The notes under the pieces were generated by a model that ran no database searches, was not told where the DNA came from, and worked only from the letters and a program-made list of their open reading frames with translations. Positions 43,391 to 53,024 of a stretch of 64,000 bases of DNA are shown here, piece after piece (positions within the stretch are counted from its first letter, which is position 1; each line of letters starts with the position of its first letter). The position numbers and the translations under genes were made by a program. The stretch spans positions 1-64,000 of the forward strand of contig JADZAP010000005.1 of assembly GCA_020852705.1 (NCBI GenBank), in the 5' to 3' direction. Source of the stretch: Ignavibacteria bacterium. GTDB taxonomy: Bacteria > Bacteroidota > Ignavibacteria > Tepidaquicellales > OLB5.

Positions 43391-44764
43391 TTAGGCATTC
43401 TTAGCACATCTAAATCCGCTTAATAACCAGCGCTCATGAGTTTTAAAGAAATTTCTGTATGTATTTCTTGTTGAGCTTTTTGGTGTACCAAAAGAACCGC
43501 CGCGCAATACTTTTTGATTGCAAAACCACTTATCGTTATATTCAGCAAAACCTGATTTAAACCCGGGATACGGCATAAATTCTGATTGTGTCCACTCCCA
43601 TGCATCACCAATCATTCCATAGAGTCCATAATAACTTTTTCCCGCTTCATAAGCAAATACATCTGCCGGACACCACAATCTTGATTCAAGTAAATTACAG
43701 TTCAACTCAGTTGCATCATCATTTCCCCACGGAAATAAACGTGATGAAGCTGAATCTTCATCCCATGATGCTGCTTTTTCCCATTCAGCCTCACTTGGCA
43801 GCCGTTTGCCTGCCCATTTAGAAAATGCATCTGCTTCAAAATAGCTTACATTGGTAACCGGCTCATCGGGAAAATTCTCAATAAATCTTTTTCCTTTAAA
43901 ATCACATTTATACCAGTTTCCGTTATCATCCTGCTCCCAATACATTGGTGCTTTAATGTTATTATTATTTATCCATTGCCAGCCTTCATCAAGCCAAAAT
44001 TTAAAATTATTATAACCGCCATCTTTAATGAATGCAATATAATCTTCGTTTGTTACCATTGTATTATCAATATAATAATCATTTAGCCACACTTTATGAA
44101 GCGGCATTTCTATATCATAGGCAAACTGTTTTTTGTGTTTTAAAATATCAAAACCCGCTTCATAAATACCTCCGGGTATTTTAATCATTTCTTTTTTTAT
44201 AGAACTTTTGTTTGAGCGGGGAATATCCTTTATTGTTTTTGGAACATATTTATCCTGCAGCAGGTGCTGCAGGTCATATACCATAAGTTCCTGATGCTGC
44301 CACTCATGGTTAAATGCAAGCATAAAATCTTTTAATATATTAAGTTTAATATCATTTGTCTCAAAAAATTTAGCAATTTCCCGGTTTATATAATTCCAAT
44401 ATTCTATGGTTTCCTTAACAGTTGGTCTGGAAATTGTTCCGCGTTTGTTTTTATTGAACGGTTTTCCAAATGCCTGATAATATGAATTAAGATAAAACGA
44501 CAAATCTTTTTTATATGGTTTATAATCGTTATAATATTTTTTCAATAGCTGGTCATAAAACCATGTTACATGTCCAAGGTGCCAGCGGGGGGGACTCATA
44601 AAATTTTCTGTTTGTACAACGTAATCTTCAATTTCTAAAGGCTCGCACAGTTCAATTGTCATTCTTCGCACTTTTTTAAACTGAATAAACATATCTCCTG
44701 AGGCAACCCCGGTGAGTGAGTGTTCAATATCGTTTATATTCAGAACGCTATTTTGATTTTCCAT
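43391..44764 (-). CDS. egtB: Ergothioneine biosynthesis sulfoxide synthase EgtB-like
   Basis: 457 residues: N-terminal DinB-like helical domain and C-terminal formylglycine-generating-enzyme-like domain (from about residue 190). The iron ligands of EgtB are visible in HLGHVTW (one His) and NHEWQHQELMVYDLQH (two). This enzyme joins hercynine to a thiol (cysteine or gamma-Glu-Cys) with O2. Convergent with egtD, 13 nt between the stops. No egtA, egtC or egtE is nearby, as in bacteria that use a short route with cysteine. SelA/SenA- or OvoA-type variants are alternatives, but OvoA carries its own methyltransferase domain, which this lacks. Confidence 0.88.
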   Translation of the reverse strand: MENQNSVLNINDIEHSLTGVASGDMFIQFKKVRRMTIELCEPLEIEDYVVQTENFMSPPRWHLGHVTWFYDQLLKKYYNDYKPYKKDLSFYLNSYYQAFGKPFNKNKRGTISRPTVKETIEYWNYINREIAKFFETNDIKLNILKDFMLAFNHEWQHQELMVYDLQHLLQDKYVPKTIKDIPRSNKSSIKKEMIKIPGGIYEAGFDILKHKKQFAYDIEMPLHKVWLNDYYIDNTMVTNEDYIAFIKDGGYNNFKFWLDEGWQWINNNNIKAPMYWEQDDNGNWYKCDFKGKRFIENFPDEPVTNVSYFEADAFSKWAGKRLPSEAEWEKAASWDEDSASSRLFPWGNDDATELNCNLLESRLWCPADVFAYEAGKSYYGLYGMIGDAWEWTQSEFMPYPGFKSGFAEYNDKWFCNQKVLRGGSFGTPKSSTRNTYRNFFKTHERWLLSGFRCAKNA

Positions 44765-44910
44765 TTAATTATTTTATTAGTAGTTTTACAAAGGTTTATT
44801 TAATGCAATTGTATTTTTGGAGGTTGTAATTTTTCTTATTAAATATAAGTGTTAATTAAAATATATAAAATTCAATTTAAAAAAATATAAATTTATAATT
44901 TCAGCAAAAC

Positions 44911-45639
44911 TTGTCATTAATTGAATTTAAAAACGTATCACATTCTTATGGTAAATGCCTTGCTTTAAACAGACTTTCATTTGAAATTGTTGATAATAAA
45001 ATAACTGCCGTAATTGGCAAAAGCGGGAGCGGTAAGTCAACGCTTCTGCAGGTAATCAACGGTCTAATAAAACCAAATGAAGGCGATGTTATAATTTTTG
45101 GAAGACAATTGAACTACAAAGATATTTATAAAACTCGCCTTAAGATCGGATATTCTGTTCAGGGTACCGGACTTTTTCCGCATTTATCTGTATATAATAA
45201 TATTGCAATTCTTGGAAAAATTACAAACCAATCCAAACACAACATCGAGCGCAGGATTGATACATTAATGAGTTTTGTAAACCTTCCGCCAAACTTTAAA
45301 ACCAAGTATCCCCATCAGCTTTCAGGCGGTGAGCAGCAGCGTGTTGGACTTTGCCGTGCAATGCTGTTAAATCCTCCTGTATTTCTGCTTGATGAAGCTT
45401 TTGCTGCACTTGATCCTCATAACAGAGCAGAAATCCATAATGAACTTCTGCAATTGCAAATTGCAGAACCGCGGACAATTATTTTGGTTACACACGATCT
45501 TAACGAAGCTTTAAAATTGGCTGATTATATAATGATTCTGGATAATGGAGTTTTACAGCAATATAGCACCAAAGAAATTGTTGTTAATGATCCTGCAAAT
45601 GATTTTGTAAGAAATTATTTTGCTGCTCAGTCATTATGA
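44911..45639 (+). CDS. ABC transporter ATPase (OpuCA/ProV/EgtV-like)
   Basis: 242 residues. Walker A GKSGSGKST, Q-loop, signature LSGGEQQRVG, Walker B VFLLDEAF and the switch histidine in VTHDL are all present. Lacks the C-terminal CBS domains of OpuCA. TTG start at 44911; a TATTTTTG box lies at 44812-44819. The stop overlaps the start of the permease-fusion gene by 4 nt. Divergent from egtB. From its partner it imports an osmolyte-like quaternary amine or possibly ergothioneine. Confidence 0.9.
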   Translation: MSLIEFKNVSHSYGKCLALNRLSFEIVDNKITAVIGKSGSGKSTLLQVINGLIKPNEGDVIIFGRQLNYKDIYKTRLKIGYSVQGTGLFPHLSVYNNIAILGKITNQSKHNIERRIDTLMSFVNLPPNFKTKYPHQLSGGEQQRVGLCRAMLLNPPVFLLDEAFAALDPHNRAEIHNELLQLQIAEPRTIILVTHDLNEALKLADYIMILDNGVLQQYSTKEIVVNDPANDFVRNYFAAQSL

Positions 45640-47117
45640 TCAAAAATTTAATTAAAATATTATTTTTAACAGTTCTTTACAGCAGTTCTGTATTTTCGCA
45701 GCAGATTGTAAAAGTTGGTGCAAAACATTTTAATGAATCATATATTCTTGCTGAAATTTTTTCGCAGCTTTTGGAAGCTAACGGTTATAAAGTGGAAAGG
45801 AAATTTAACCTTGGCGGAACTATGGTTTGTTATGAATCACTAGTTAATAATCAGATTGATATATACCCTGAATATACCGGAACTATCAGCGAAGCAATTT
45901 TAAAGCTTCAAAATAAACCCGGACTAAATGAGTTAAATGAACTGCTAAAAGCAAATTACAAGCTTGAGCTGATTGGAAATCTTGGATTTAACAATACTTA
46001 TGCTTTTGCTGTTACTAAAAAAACAAGTGAAAAGTATAATATCAAAAAAATATCTGATCTCAAATTACATCCTGAGCTTAAAACAGCTTTAAGTTATGAG
46101 TTTATTAAACGTAAAGATGGCTGGGAAAACCTTGCAGCCCTTTATAATCTTAAAATTAAACCCGTTGGTATTGATCATGGTCTCGCATATCAATCGCTTG
46201 AAGACGAAAAAATAGAGCTTACCGATGTTTATTCAACCGATGGAGAGATAAGAAAATATGGTCTTGTTATTCTGAAAGACGATATGAATTTTTTCCCTTC
46301 ATATCTTGCTGTTCCCTTTATCAGATCTGATTTAACCCCTGAAATAAAAAATATTATCGCTAAGCTTTCAGGTACTATTAATGATAGTTTAATGCAGAGC
46401 ATGAACGCTGAAGTTTTATTTGAAAACAAAAAGTTTAGTGAAGTTGCCAATGAGTTTCTGAAAAATAAATCTCTGATTTCATCAAATGTTAAGTATAAAA
46501 CAACTTCATCAATTGATGAAATACTTAATAAAACACTTAGGCATCTTTACATTACAATTATTTCTTTATTGCTTGCAATAATTATTGCTTTCCCTGCGGG
46601 GGTTTTACTTTCGGCATTTCAAAAAATTTCCCGTCCTGTTTTATATCTTGCAGGACTGATGCAAACTATACCCTCTATTGCCTTGCTGGCTATTATGATT
46701 CCTGTTTTTGGTATTGGCATAATACCTGCTGTAGCTGCTTTATTTTTATATGCATTGCTTCCTATTCTCAGAAATACAGTGAGCGGTATATATTCCGTTG
46801 ACCCGGTAATTAAGAAAGTTGCCTCCGGTATGGGGCTTACCAAATGGCAAAGGCTCCGTTATGTTGAAATTCCCCTTGCTATACCTGCAATTCTTGCTGG
46901 AATTAAAACCGCAGCTATAATTAACATTGGGACTGCAACTCTGGCTGCATTTATTGGTGCAGGCGGACTTGGTGAATTTATTGTTACAGGGCTTGCACTT
47001 AATGATACTTCATTGATTTTAAAAGGTGCAATCCCTGCTGCAATTCTTGCTGTATTGGCTGAATTCTTTTTTGAGCTTTTGGATAAATTATTAATACCTA
47101 AACATTTGAAACAATAA
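45636..47117 (+). CDS. Fused substrate-binding protein and permease of an Opu/EgtU-type ABC importer
   Basis: 493 residues. Signal peptide (1-22, VLYSSSVFSQ), then an OpuAC-like binding domain (about 23-285: VGAKHFNESYILAEI, DIYPEYTGT), then a permease with five or six TM segments (about 295-485) and the EAA-like loop GMGLTKWQRLRYVEIPLA. Family members bind glycine betaine, choline, carnitine or ergothioneine (EgtU). In those described fusions the permease part usually comes first; here the binding domain is first. The nearest biosynthetic genes are egtB and egtD. Confidence 0.88.
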   Translation: MIKNLIKILFLTVLYSSSVFSQQIVKVGAKHFNESYILAEIFSQLLEANGYKVERKFNLGGTMVCYESLVNNQIDIYPEYTGTISEAILKLQNKPGLNELNELLKANYKLELIGNLGFNNTYAFAVTKKTSEKYNIKKISDLKLHPELKTALSYEFIKRKDGWENLAALYNLKIKPVGIDHGLAYQSLEDEKIELTDVYSTDGEIRKYGLVILKDDMNFFPSYLAVPFIRSDLTPEIKNIIAKLSGTINDSLMQSMNAEVLFENKKFSEVANEFLKNKSLISSNVKYKTTSSIDEILNKTLRHLYITIISLLLAIIIAFPAGVLLSAFQKISRPVLYLAGLMQTIPSIALLAIMIPVFGIGIIPAVAALFLYALLPILRNTVSGIYSVDPVIKKVASGMGLTKWQRLRYVEIPLAIPAILAGIKTAAIINIGTATLAAFIGAGGLGEFIVTGLALNDTSLILKGAIPAAILAVLAEFFFELLDKLLIPKHLKQ

Positions 47118-47133
47118 ATATAAATTAAATTTT

Positions 47134-47448
47134 ATGCAGGGAATCCAGATACTTGAACATAACTATCCGGTTTATATTGCAGTTTGGTTTGTTATTACAG
47201 TTTTTTTGCTTTGGTTTTTTAGGTTTATGTATAAAAAAATGCGTAATACAGATGACAGACAAACAAAAAGTTCATTGTTCACTATTACAATGTTCTTTGG
47301 TATTCCTATATTGATTGCTTCAGTTTTAGGACCTTTGTTTTTTTTGATTGGTGATAAGAATATGCCTGCAGAATACAGGTATTTGTGGTTAGGGCTTATT
47401 GCCGTTTTTATAATTTATTTTTTTATTAAACAAAAAACAAAAAAATGA
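47134..47448 (+). CDS. Small three-TM membrane protein
   Basis: 104 residues with three hydrophobic helices (about 10-32, 50-72, 80-98) and a Lys-rich end. Starts 16 nt after the transporter fusion gene and so may be cotranscribed. No family recognised. Confidence 0.6.
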   Translation: MQGIQILEHNYPVYIAVWFVITVFLLWFFRFMYKKMRNTDDRQTKSSLFTITMFFGIPILIASVLGPLFFLIGDKNMPAEYRYLWLGLIAVFIIYFFIKQKTKK

Positions 47449-47550
47449 TTAAAATTAATTCAATTGGTATAAATTAATTATTTAATATATTAATGTTATA
47501 CAGATTTATATTGCTAATAATTCTCCCCAGTTGAAAAATAACTTCAATCA

Positions 47551-48195
47551 TTAAAATTTTTTTAAATCTTTTGTTGATAATTTTAAAATACCTGTTGGTG
47601 GATTTTCTGCAGAATGTACTATTGCATTTAAAACATTTTTTAATTTTACAGGATATAATCTTTTTGCAGCATCTTTAAATGGCGGAATTATAAAGAATAG
47701 CCAGTATATTGGCAGTATTATATATGGCCAATAATGTCCCGGTCCAAGTACATACCACGGTTTAATAAATACTGCATTTATCCCTGTATCTGAAATTATT
47801 TTTTCTCCGTACTTTCTGATGTTAATAAACTCTTTCATAAACGGAGCTGGCTCTGCAACACTTAAATAAATAAAAAGCTTAACCCCGGTTTCTAATACTG
47901 CTTTTACAGCTTCTTCTACAGATACTTTATCAATTTCATTGAATTCTTTTTCTTTACCCGGTCCCGGATGTGAAACTCCTATCAGATGAATAAATATATC
48001 GCATCCGTTTACGTAAGATATAAAAGTTTTTGAATTAAGAGCATTGCCCAAAACCGGCTCAACTCCTTTTGGAAGTTTTTTTTCTGAACCTTTACGTATC
48101 AAACCTTTTATCTTAAATCCTTTTTGTATTAACAATGGAATAACCCTGCTTCCAATATATCCTGTACCGCCTGTAATAAATATGTTTTTATTCAT
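47551..48195 (-). CDS. NAD(P)-binding epimerase/NmrA-like protein
   Basis: 214 residues with the Rossmann motif FITGGTGYIGSR at the N-terminus and IHLIGVSHPG and IYLSVAEPAPFM further on, as in atypical SDRs (complex I NDUFA9-like, NmrA). The usual YxxxK is replaced by IRKYGEKI. It lies next to nuoB and nuoA on the same strand; NDUFA9-like proteins are complex I partners in eukaryotes, but the link here is only positional. Confidence 0.72.
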   Translation of the reverse strand: MNKNIFITGGTGYIGSRVIPLLIQKGFKIKGLIRKGSEKKLPKGVEPVLGNALNSKTFISYVNGCDIFIHLIGVSHPGPGKEKEFNEIDKVSVEEAVKAVLETGVKLFIYLSVAEPAPFMKEFINIRKYGEKIISDTGINAVFIKPWYVLGPGHYWPYIILPIYWLFFIIPPFKDAAKRLYPVKLKNVLNAIVHSAENPPTGILKLSTKDLKKF

Positions 48196-48252
48196 AAATT
48201 ATTTTAAAAAATTATTATAAATTGGATTTTAAATTAAAAAGGTTTTTTAATT

Positions 48253-48276
48253 AAAAAACCCGGCATTAAACCGGGT
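48253..48276 (-). terminator. Terminator after nuoAB
   Basis: Stem ACCCGG / CCGGGT (48258-48263 with 48271-48276), followed on the minus strand by TTTTTTAATT. The adjoining GGTTTTTTAATTAAAAAACC (48241-48260) is itself a perfect palindrome. Confidence 0.8.
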
Positions 48277-48314
48277 ATAATTATAAATTTTATGTTACTG
48301 TATAAATTTTACAG

Positions 48315-48824
48315 CTAGCTTACCATTTCCTTTACTGATTGTTCAAATAACTTATGCTGTTTTTTGCCTATTTTTTCCTGAACCTGCATTAAACCCTGAA
48401 TCAGTGCATCAGGTCTTGGCGGGCAGCCTGCTACATAAACATCAACCGGCAAAAACTGGTCAATTCCCTGTACAACGGAATAGCTTCTGTACATTCCCCC
48501 CGAAGATGTACATGCACCCATTGCAATACAGTATTTCGGCTCCGGCATTTGATCCCATATTTTTCTTACAACCCAAGCCATTTTATAAGTTACAGTTCCT
48601 GCAACAATCATTAAATCAGATTGCCTTGGTGAAAATCGGAATGCTTCGCTCCCGAATCTTGCTACATCAAATCTTGAAGCAGCAAATGCCATCATTTCTA
48701 TTGCGCAGCAGCTAATACCCATTGGCATTGGCCAAACTGAATTCTTTTTTGCCCAGCCCAATATATCACTGATTTTTGTGGTAAAAAATCCTTCGTTCTG
48801 TAAAGATGTGTTTAAATCAGACAT
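48315..48824 (-). CDS. nuoB: NADH-quinone oxidoreductase subunit B
   Basis: 169-residue peripheral-arm subunit that carries the last 4Fe-4S cluster (N2) before quinone. Cysteine ligands in [19 protein letters not shown] and AGCPPRP are all visible. Starts 12 nt after nuoA. A terminator follows at 48253-48276, so the transcript ends here. Confidence 0.96.
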   Translation of the reverse strand: MSDLNTSLQNEGFFTTKISDILGWAKKNSVWPMPMGISCCAIEMMAFAASRFDVARFGSEAFRFSPRQSDLMIVAGTVTYKMAWVVRKIWDQMPEPKYCIAMGACTSSGGMYRSYSVVQGIDQFLPVDVYVAGCPPRPDALIQGLMQVQEKIGKKQHKLFEQSVKEMVS

Positions 48825-48836
48825 AAATTTAATTTT

Positions 48837-49205
48837 TTAATTCCATTTTAATGCACCTTTTCGGAGCATATAAAAATATCCAATTAACAGCAATCCTATA
48901 AATACCATCATTTCAACTAAAGCGTAAGTTAACATTGCACCTTCAAAGCTCCGGAATGTAACAGCCCATGGATACATAAAAACAACTTCAATATCAAATA
49001 AAATGAATAGCATTGCTGCCATATAATATTTAACAGAAAATCTGGAATGTGCAGTTCCAAATGGTTCAACACCGCTTTCATAAGTTGAAAGTTTTTCTGG
49101 ATTTGGCTTTTTTGGTCCTAATATTTTTGAAACTGTAACATTTATTACTGCAAATGCTACCGCGCCAAACATCATAATTGCAATAGGTATATATGTTTCT
49201 AGCAT
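48837..49205 (-). CDS. nuoA: NADH-quinone oxidoreductase subunit A
   Basis: 122 residues with three TM helices and the conserved loop STYESGVEPFG and LFDIEVVFMYPWA. Part of the quinone-binding membrane arm of complex I. It and nuoB form a two-gene unit; nuoC to nuoN are not next to them. Confidence 0.95.
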   Translation of the reverse strand: MLETYIPIAIMMFGAVAFAVINVTVSKILGPKKPNPEKLSTYESGVEPFGTAHSRFSVKYYMAAMLFILFDIEVVFMYPWAVTFRSFEGAMLTYALVEMMVFIGLLLIGYFYMLRKGALKWN

Positions 49206-49277
49206 TTTCTGTGTATATAATATTACACAAAAATAGCAATAAATAAGGAATTTATCAAAATATTTCAGACTGCCTGT

Positions 49278-51077
49278 TTATTTAACTTTGTAAAAATCAT
49301 CAATAATATGTTTATATTTTGCCTCAATAACTTTTCTTTTTAGTTTTAATGTTGGGGTTAGCTCACCGCTCTCAATTGAGAATGGTTTATCCAGTAATAC
49401 AAATTTTCTGATACGTTCGTATTTTGCAAGAGCTCTTTGCAGTACATCAATTTCAGATTCATAAAAGTTTTGTATAACATCATTAATGCAAAGTTCATTA
49501 ACTGAACTGTATTTTATCCGTAGCTTTTCGGCTATGTTTTTTAGCATATCAAAATTGGGCACTATAAGTGCAGTAACAAAATGCCTATCATCTGATGCAA
49601 TAGAAATTACCTGCTCAATGTATTCGCTTTGCTCTATGGTGCTTTCAATATGAGTGAGAGAAATATATTTACCTCCGGCAGTTTTAATCAGCGTTTTTTT
49701 TCTGTCAGTAATTTTTAAAAAACCATTTCCGTCAATTTGCCCAATATCACCTGTATGAAGCCAGCCGTTAATTTTAATTTCATCTGTATCTTTTTCATTC
49801 TTAAAATATCCCAGCATTACATTATCTCCGTTGACAAGAATTTCACCATCTTCAGCAATTTTTATTTCAACATTTTCAAGCGCCTTACCAACCGTTCCGA
49901 AAATATTATTTTCTAATCTGTTTACAGAAATTACCGGTGATGCTTCAGTCATTCCATAACCCTTCAGTATTAACAAGCCGATTGAATCAAAAAATTCTGC
50001 AGTATCTTTGTTTAATGAAGAACCGCCTGATATGAAAAATTTGATATTTCCGCCAGTACGTTTTCTTATCTCTGAAAATACTTTCTTATTGGCAATCTTC
50101 CAAAAAAGGTTTGATTTGTTTTCTCTGTATTTTTTCCCTGTCTTTAATGCTTGTTTCGTAATAATTCTTTTTATCGCCGGTAATTGCTCTACGTTTTTTA
50201 ATAGTCTTGTCTGTATCCTTGTGAATAACTGCGGAACTGCAAGTACAATTGTTGGCTTTACTTCCTGAATTTGAGCTGAAAGTGTTTCAATGTTTTTAGC
50301 ATAATATATCTTTGCCCCTTTGGAAAGCGGTACATAATATCCGCCTGTTCTTTCGTATGTATGTGCAAGCGGAAGAAATGATAAAAATTTATCTTCCTGT
50401 AATACCGGGAAAGAATCTGTACATTGTTTAACATTTGCAAGTACATTTTTGTGTGAAAGGCATACTCCTTTTGGAACACCTGTCGTTCCTGAAGTATAAA
50501 TAATTGTCAGAAGATCATCAGGTTTTTGATGCTTTGATGCTTCACAGAAATATTCATCAGCTTCAGCAGAGTTGTAGGGCTTTTTATTTCGCAGTATTTT
50601 TCCGCAGATAAGTTCTTCAAAGCTGATAACATTTTCACTTAAATATTCGGGCTTGTTAAATGTGATAATCTTTTTCAGATTTGGCAGTTCATTAAATACA
50701 GCCAATACTTTTTCGGTAAGTAAACTGTTTGAAACAAAACAAATCCTGCTTTCAGAGTGTTCTAAAATAAAGCGTATCTGCTCAGATGTCATACTTGTAT
50801 AAACCGGAACAGTTGCAATATTTTTAGAAATGCATGCAAAATCAGCTGCAACCCACTCAAATCTTGACTCAGAAATTATTGCAGCATTATCACCCGGCTT
50901 TAATCCAAACTGCTCAAATGCTTGTGAGAGCAAATAAACATACTCTTTTAGTTTATTTCCTGAAACAGAGTCATATTTCTCTCCGCTTGTTTCTTTCCAA
51001 AACAATATACCTTTATCGCTGTATCTTTTAACAGCTTCTATGAAAAACTCTGTGAAATTTTTGTATATTGTACCCAT
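49278..51077 (-). CDS. fadD: Long-chain fatty acid-CoA ligase (AMP-forming)
   Basis: About 599 residues from the ATG at 51077 (MGTIYKNF); an in-frame TTG at 51089 adds four residues and seems less likely. A3 motif IYTSGTTGVPKG, A5 GYGMTEASP, A7 LHTGDIG and A10 lysine region (TPTLKLKRKV) are present. Activates fatty acids to acyl-CoA at the membrane for degradation or lipid synthesis. The FadD symbol is used for the broad family; the ~600-residue long-chain branch fits best. Confidence 0.88.
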   Translation of the reverse strand: MGTIYKNFTEFFIEAVKRYSDKGILFWKETSGEKYDSVSGNKLKEYVYLLSQAFEQFGLKPGDNAAIISESRFEWVAADFACISKNIATVPVYTSMTSEQIRFILEHSESRICFVSNSLLTEKVLAVFNELPNLKKIITFNKPEYLSENVISFEELICGKILRNKKPYNSAEADEYFCEASKHQKPDDLLTIIYTSGTTGVPKGVCLSHKNVLANVKQCTDSFPVLQEDKFLSFLPLAHTYERTGGYYVPLSKGAKIYYAKNIETLSAQIQEVKPTIVLAVPQLFTRIQTRLLKNVEQLPAIKRIITKQALKTGKKYRENKSNLFWKIANKKVFSEIRKRTGGNIKFFISGGSSLNKDTAEFFDSIGLLILKGYGMTEASPVISVNRLENNIFGTVGKALENVEIKIAEDGEILVNGDNVMLGYFKNEKDTDEIKINGWLHTGDIGQIDGNGFLKITDRKKTLIKTAGGKYISLTHIESTIEQSEYIEQVISIASDDRHFVTALIVPNFDMLKNIAEKLRIKYSSVNELCINDVIQNFYESEIDVLQRALAKYERIRKFVLLDKPFSIESGELTPTLKLKRKVIEAKYKHIIDDFYKVK

Positions 51078-51258
51078 AATATTTATCAAATTTAACTAAA
51101 AGTTAATATGTTTTAAAGTTCAAAAAGGTAAGCTTTAATTCATCTGAATAAAATGAATATTGAAACATTAAAGTATTTTTTTCCAAGCTTTTTGATAATT
51201 TAATAGTTGATTGTAAATATTTAAGAAACTAAATTGTAAAAAATCCGGAAGGAGAACT

Positions 51259-52008
51259 ATGAAAAACATTTTATATATTTTTTTATTTTTAGCTTTAACA
51301 ATAAATGTTTTGGCACAGGTTGTTAATGTTGAATCACGCAGAATGCGTACCGATACTACCGGATGGTCCGGCACTGCCGAGGGTAGCTTTCAGTATTCAA
51401 AATCAGTTGATGAGATATTTGATTTCGGTGCATTATTTCATCTGCAATATAAGACAAAAAATGATTTATGGCTTTTCTTAAATGAAATGAGAATAATTAA
51501 AGGTGCAGGTAAACAATTTGTAAATACAGGGTTTGCTCACATACGCTATAACAGAAAGATTACAAAAGATTTGCTAAGATGGGAAATTTTTACACAATAC
51601 CAGTATAATAAAGCACTTGATGTTGGTCAAAGAATATTAGCGGGAACAGGTCCCCGCTTTAAAATTTATGATTCTGATATTTTTCATGCTTATTTTGGTG
51701 CTTTATATATGTTTGAATACCAGGAATCTGTTGATAAATCCATAGTTGAGCGTAATCACCGTACTAGCAGTTACATTTCTTTAACACTTCAATTTGAAAG
51801 ATTTGAAATTAGAAATACAACATATTATCAGCCTGATATGATGGAATTAAAAGATTACAGAATTCTGGCACAAACAGATCTGCTGATTATGCTTACTGAT
51901 GAGTTAAGTTTTACAACAGGATTTAATTATAGATTTGATACCCGTCCATTCCCCGGAGCTCCAAAAACGACATATTATTTAAAAAATGGATTGTTGCTTG
52001 AATTTTAA
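51259..52008 (+). CDS. DUF481 outer-membrane beta-barrel protein
   Basis: 249 residues. Signal peptide MKNILYIFLFLALTINVLAQ, preceded by a clear GGAAGGAG ribosome site. The rest shows alternating beta strands ending in a strand with a terminal phenylalanine (GLLLEF), as in outer-membrane barrels. DUF481 proteins are salt-stress-induced barrel proteins of unknown role. Confidence 0.8.
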   Translation: MKNILYIFLFLALTINVLAQVVNVESRRMRTDTTGWSGTAEGSFQYSKSVDEIFDFGALFHLQYKTKNDLWLFLNEMRIIKGAGKQFVNTGFAHIRYNRKITKDLLRWEIFTQYQYNKALDVGQRILAGTGPRFKIYDSDIFHAYFGALYMFEYQESVDKSIVERNHRTSSYISLTLQFERFEIRNTTYYQPDMMELKDYRILAQTDLLIMLTDELSFTTGFNYRFDTRPFPGAPKTTYYLKNGLLLEF

Positions 52009-52205
52009 ATACCTGTTTTTGCAAATTTAAAATTATTCCAGTGTATCTAAATAAAGGAATTTATTTGTATTTCTTACTTGTTTTTATTTAAATATACCTT
52101 ATATTTGTTCAAACAATTTGAAAATTTTTCTAAAATCACACATTTACTGCATAAATTAGCCTATCGAAATTTCTACTTATCGTATTTAAATAAAATTTCC
52201 ACAGT

Positions 52206-53015
52206 TTGCAAAAATTAATATACTTTTTAATACCTCTTTTCCTTGGAATATTTATGTATTCCTGCGAAAAAAACAGCAATGAAGTAATTGATCCGGTGCT
52301 TCATTTTCCAATTGTAACAAACACATATTACACACCGCAGCAATTCAACAGCGATTCAGTTTTAATATATTGCGGTGCAACTGTTCAATCAGAAGATGCT
52401 GTGCAAAAAGTTGAATTCAAATTTTATGACCTTGGTAACAATGTTTTAGCGGTTGCTGAATTATTTGATAACGGAATTTTCCCCGATACATCTGCCGGTG
52501 ACGGCAAATATAACGGAGTAATGAATTATGTATTCCCTTGCCGTCAGGTCGGTTTTCATAAAGTTGAATTTTTAGCTACAAACGTTTCCGGACTAACAAG
52601 TAATCCTATACAAAATACTGCAAATATAATCAGAGTTCCAAATCTGCCTCCGGTTGTATCAGATTTAGTTATTGTACCGGATAGTATTCAGGTAAACAAC
52701 CCTTCTTTTTTTATATTCATGATATCTGCAGTAGATCCAAACGGACCTTGTGATATATCAAAAGTATTTTATACAGGTTTCAGACCAAACGGCGTTCCAT
52801 TAACTTCATCACTTGAACTTTTTGATGACGGAAGCTGCTGCCCTGTTGGAAACACATCTTCAACCAGCGGTGATACTGCTGCGGGCGATAATAAATTTAC
52901 ACGGAAAACTTTCGGTGCTCCTTCCGAAACCGGTTATTACAGATATTACATCAGAGCTGTTGACCGTACAGGTGATACAAGTAATGTATTAGCTGATTCA
53001 ATTTATGTCTATTAA
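52206..53015 (+). CDS. Lipoprotein with Ig-like domains
   Basis: 269 residues from a TTG start. Lipobox MYSC at about residues 18-21 after a hydrophobic signal. Two beta-sandwich-like repeats with LFDNGIFPDTSAGDGKYNGV and LFDDGSC ... DTAAGDNKFTRK, a pattern seen in Bacteroidota surface proteins (choice-of-anchor or Ig-like). Ends directly before the next gene, probably one operon to about 57 kb. Function unknown. Confidence 0.7.
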   Translation: MQKLIYFLIPLFLGIFMYSCEKNSNEVIDPVLHFPIVTNTYYTPQQFNSDSVLIYCGATVQSEDAVQKVEFKFYDLGNNVLAVAELFDNGIFPDTSAGDGKYNGVMNYVFPCRQVGFHKVEFLATNVSGLTSNPIQNTANIIRVPNLPPVVSDLVIVPDSIQVNNPSFFIFMISAVDPNGPCDISKVFYTGFRPNGVPLTSSLELFDDGSCCPVGNTSSTSGDTAAGDNKFTRKTFGAPSETGYYRYYIRAVDRTGDTSNVLADSIYVY

Positions 53016-53024
53016 TTTTTGAAT

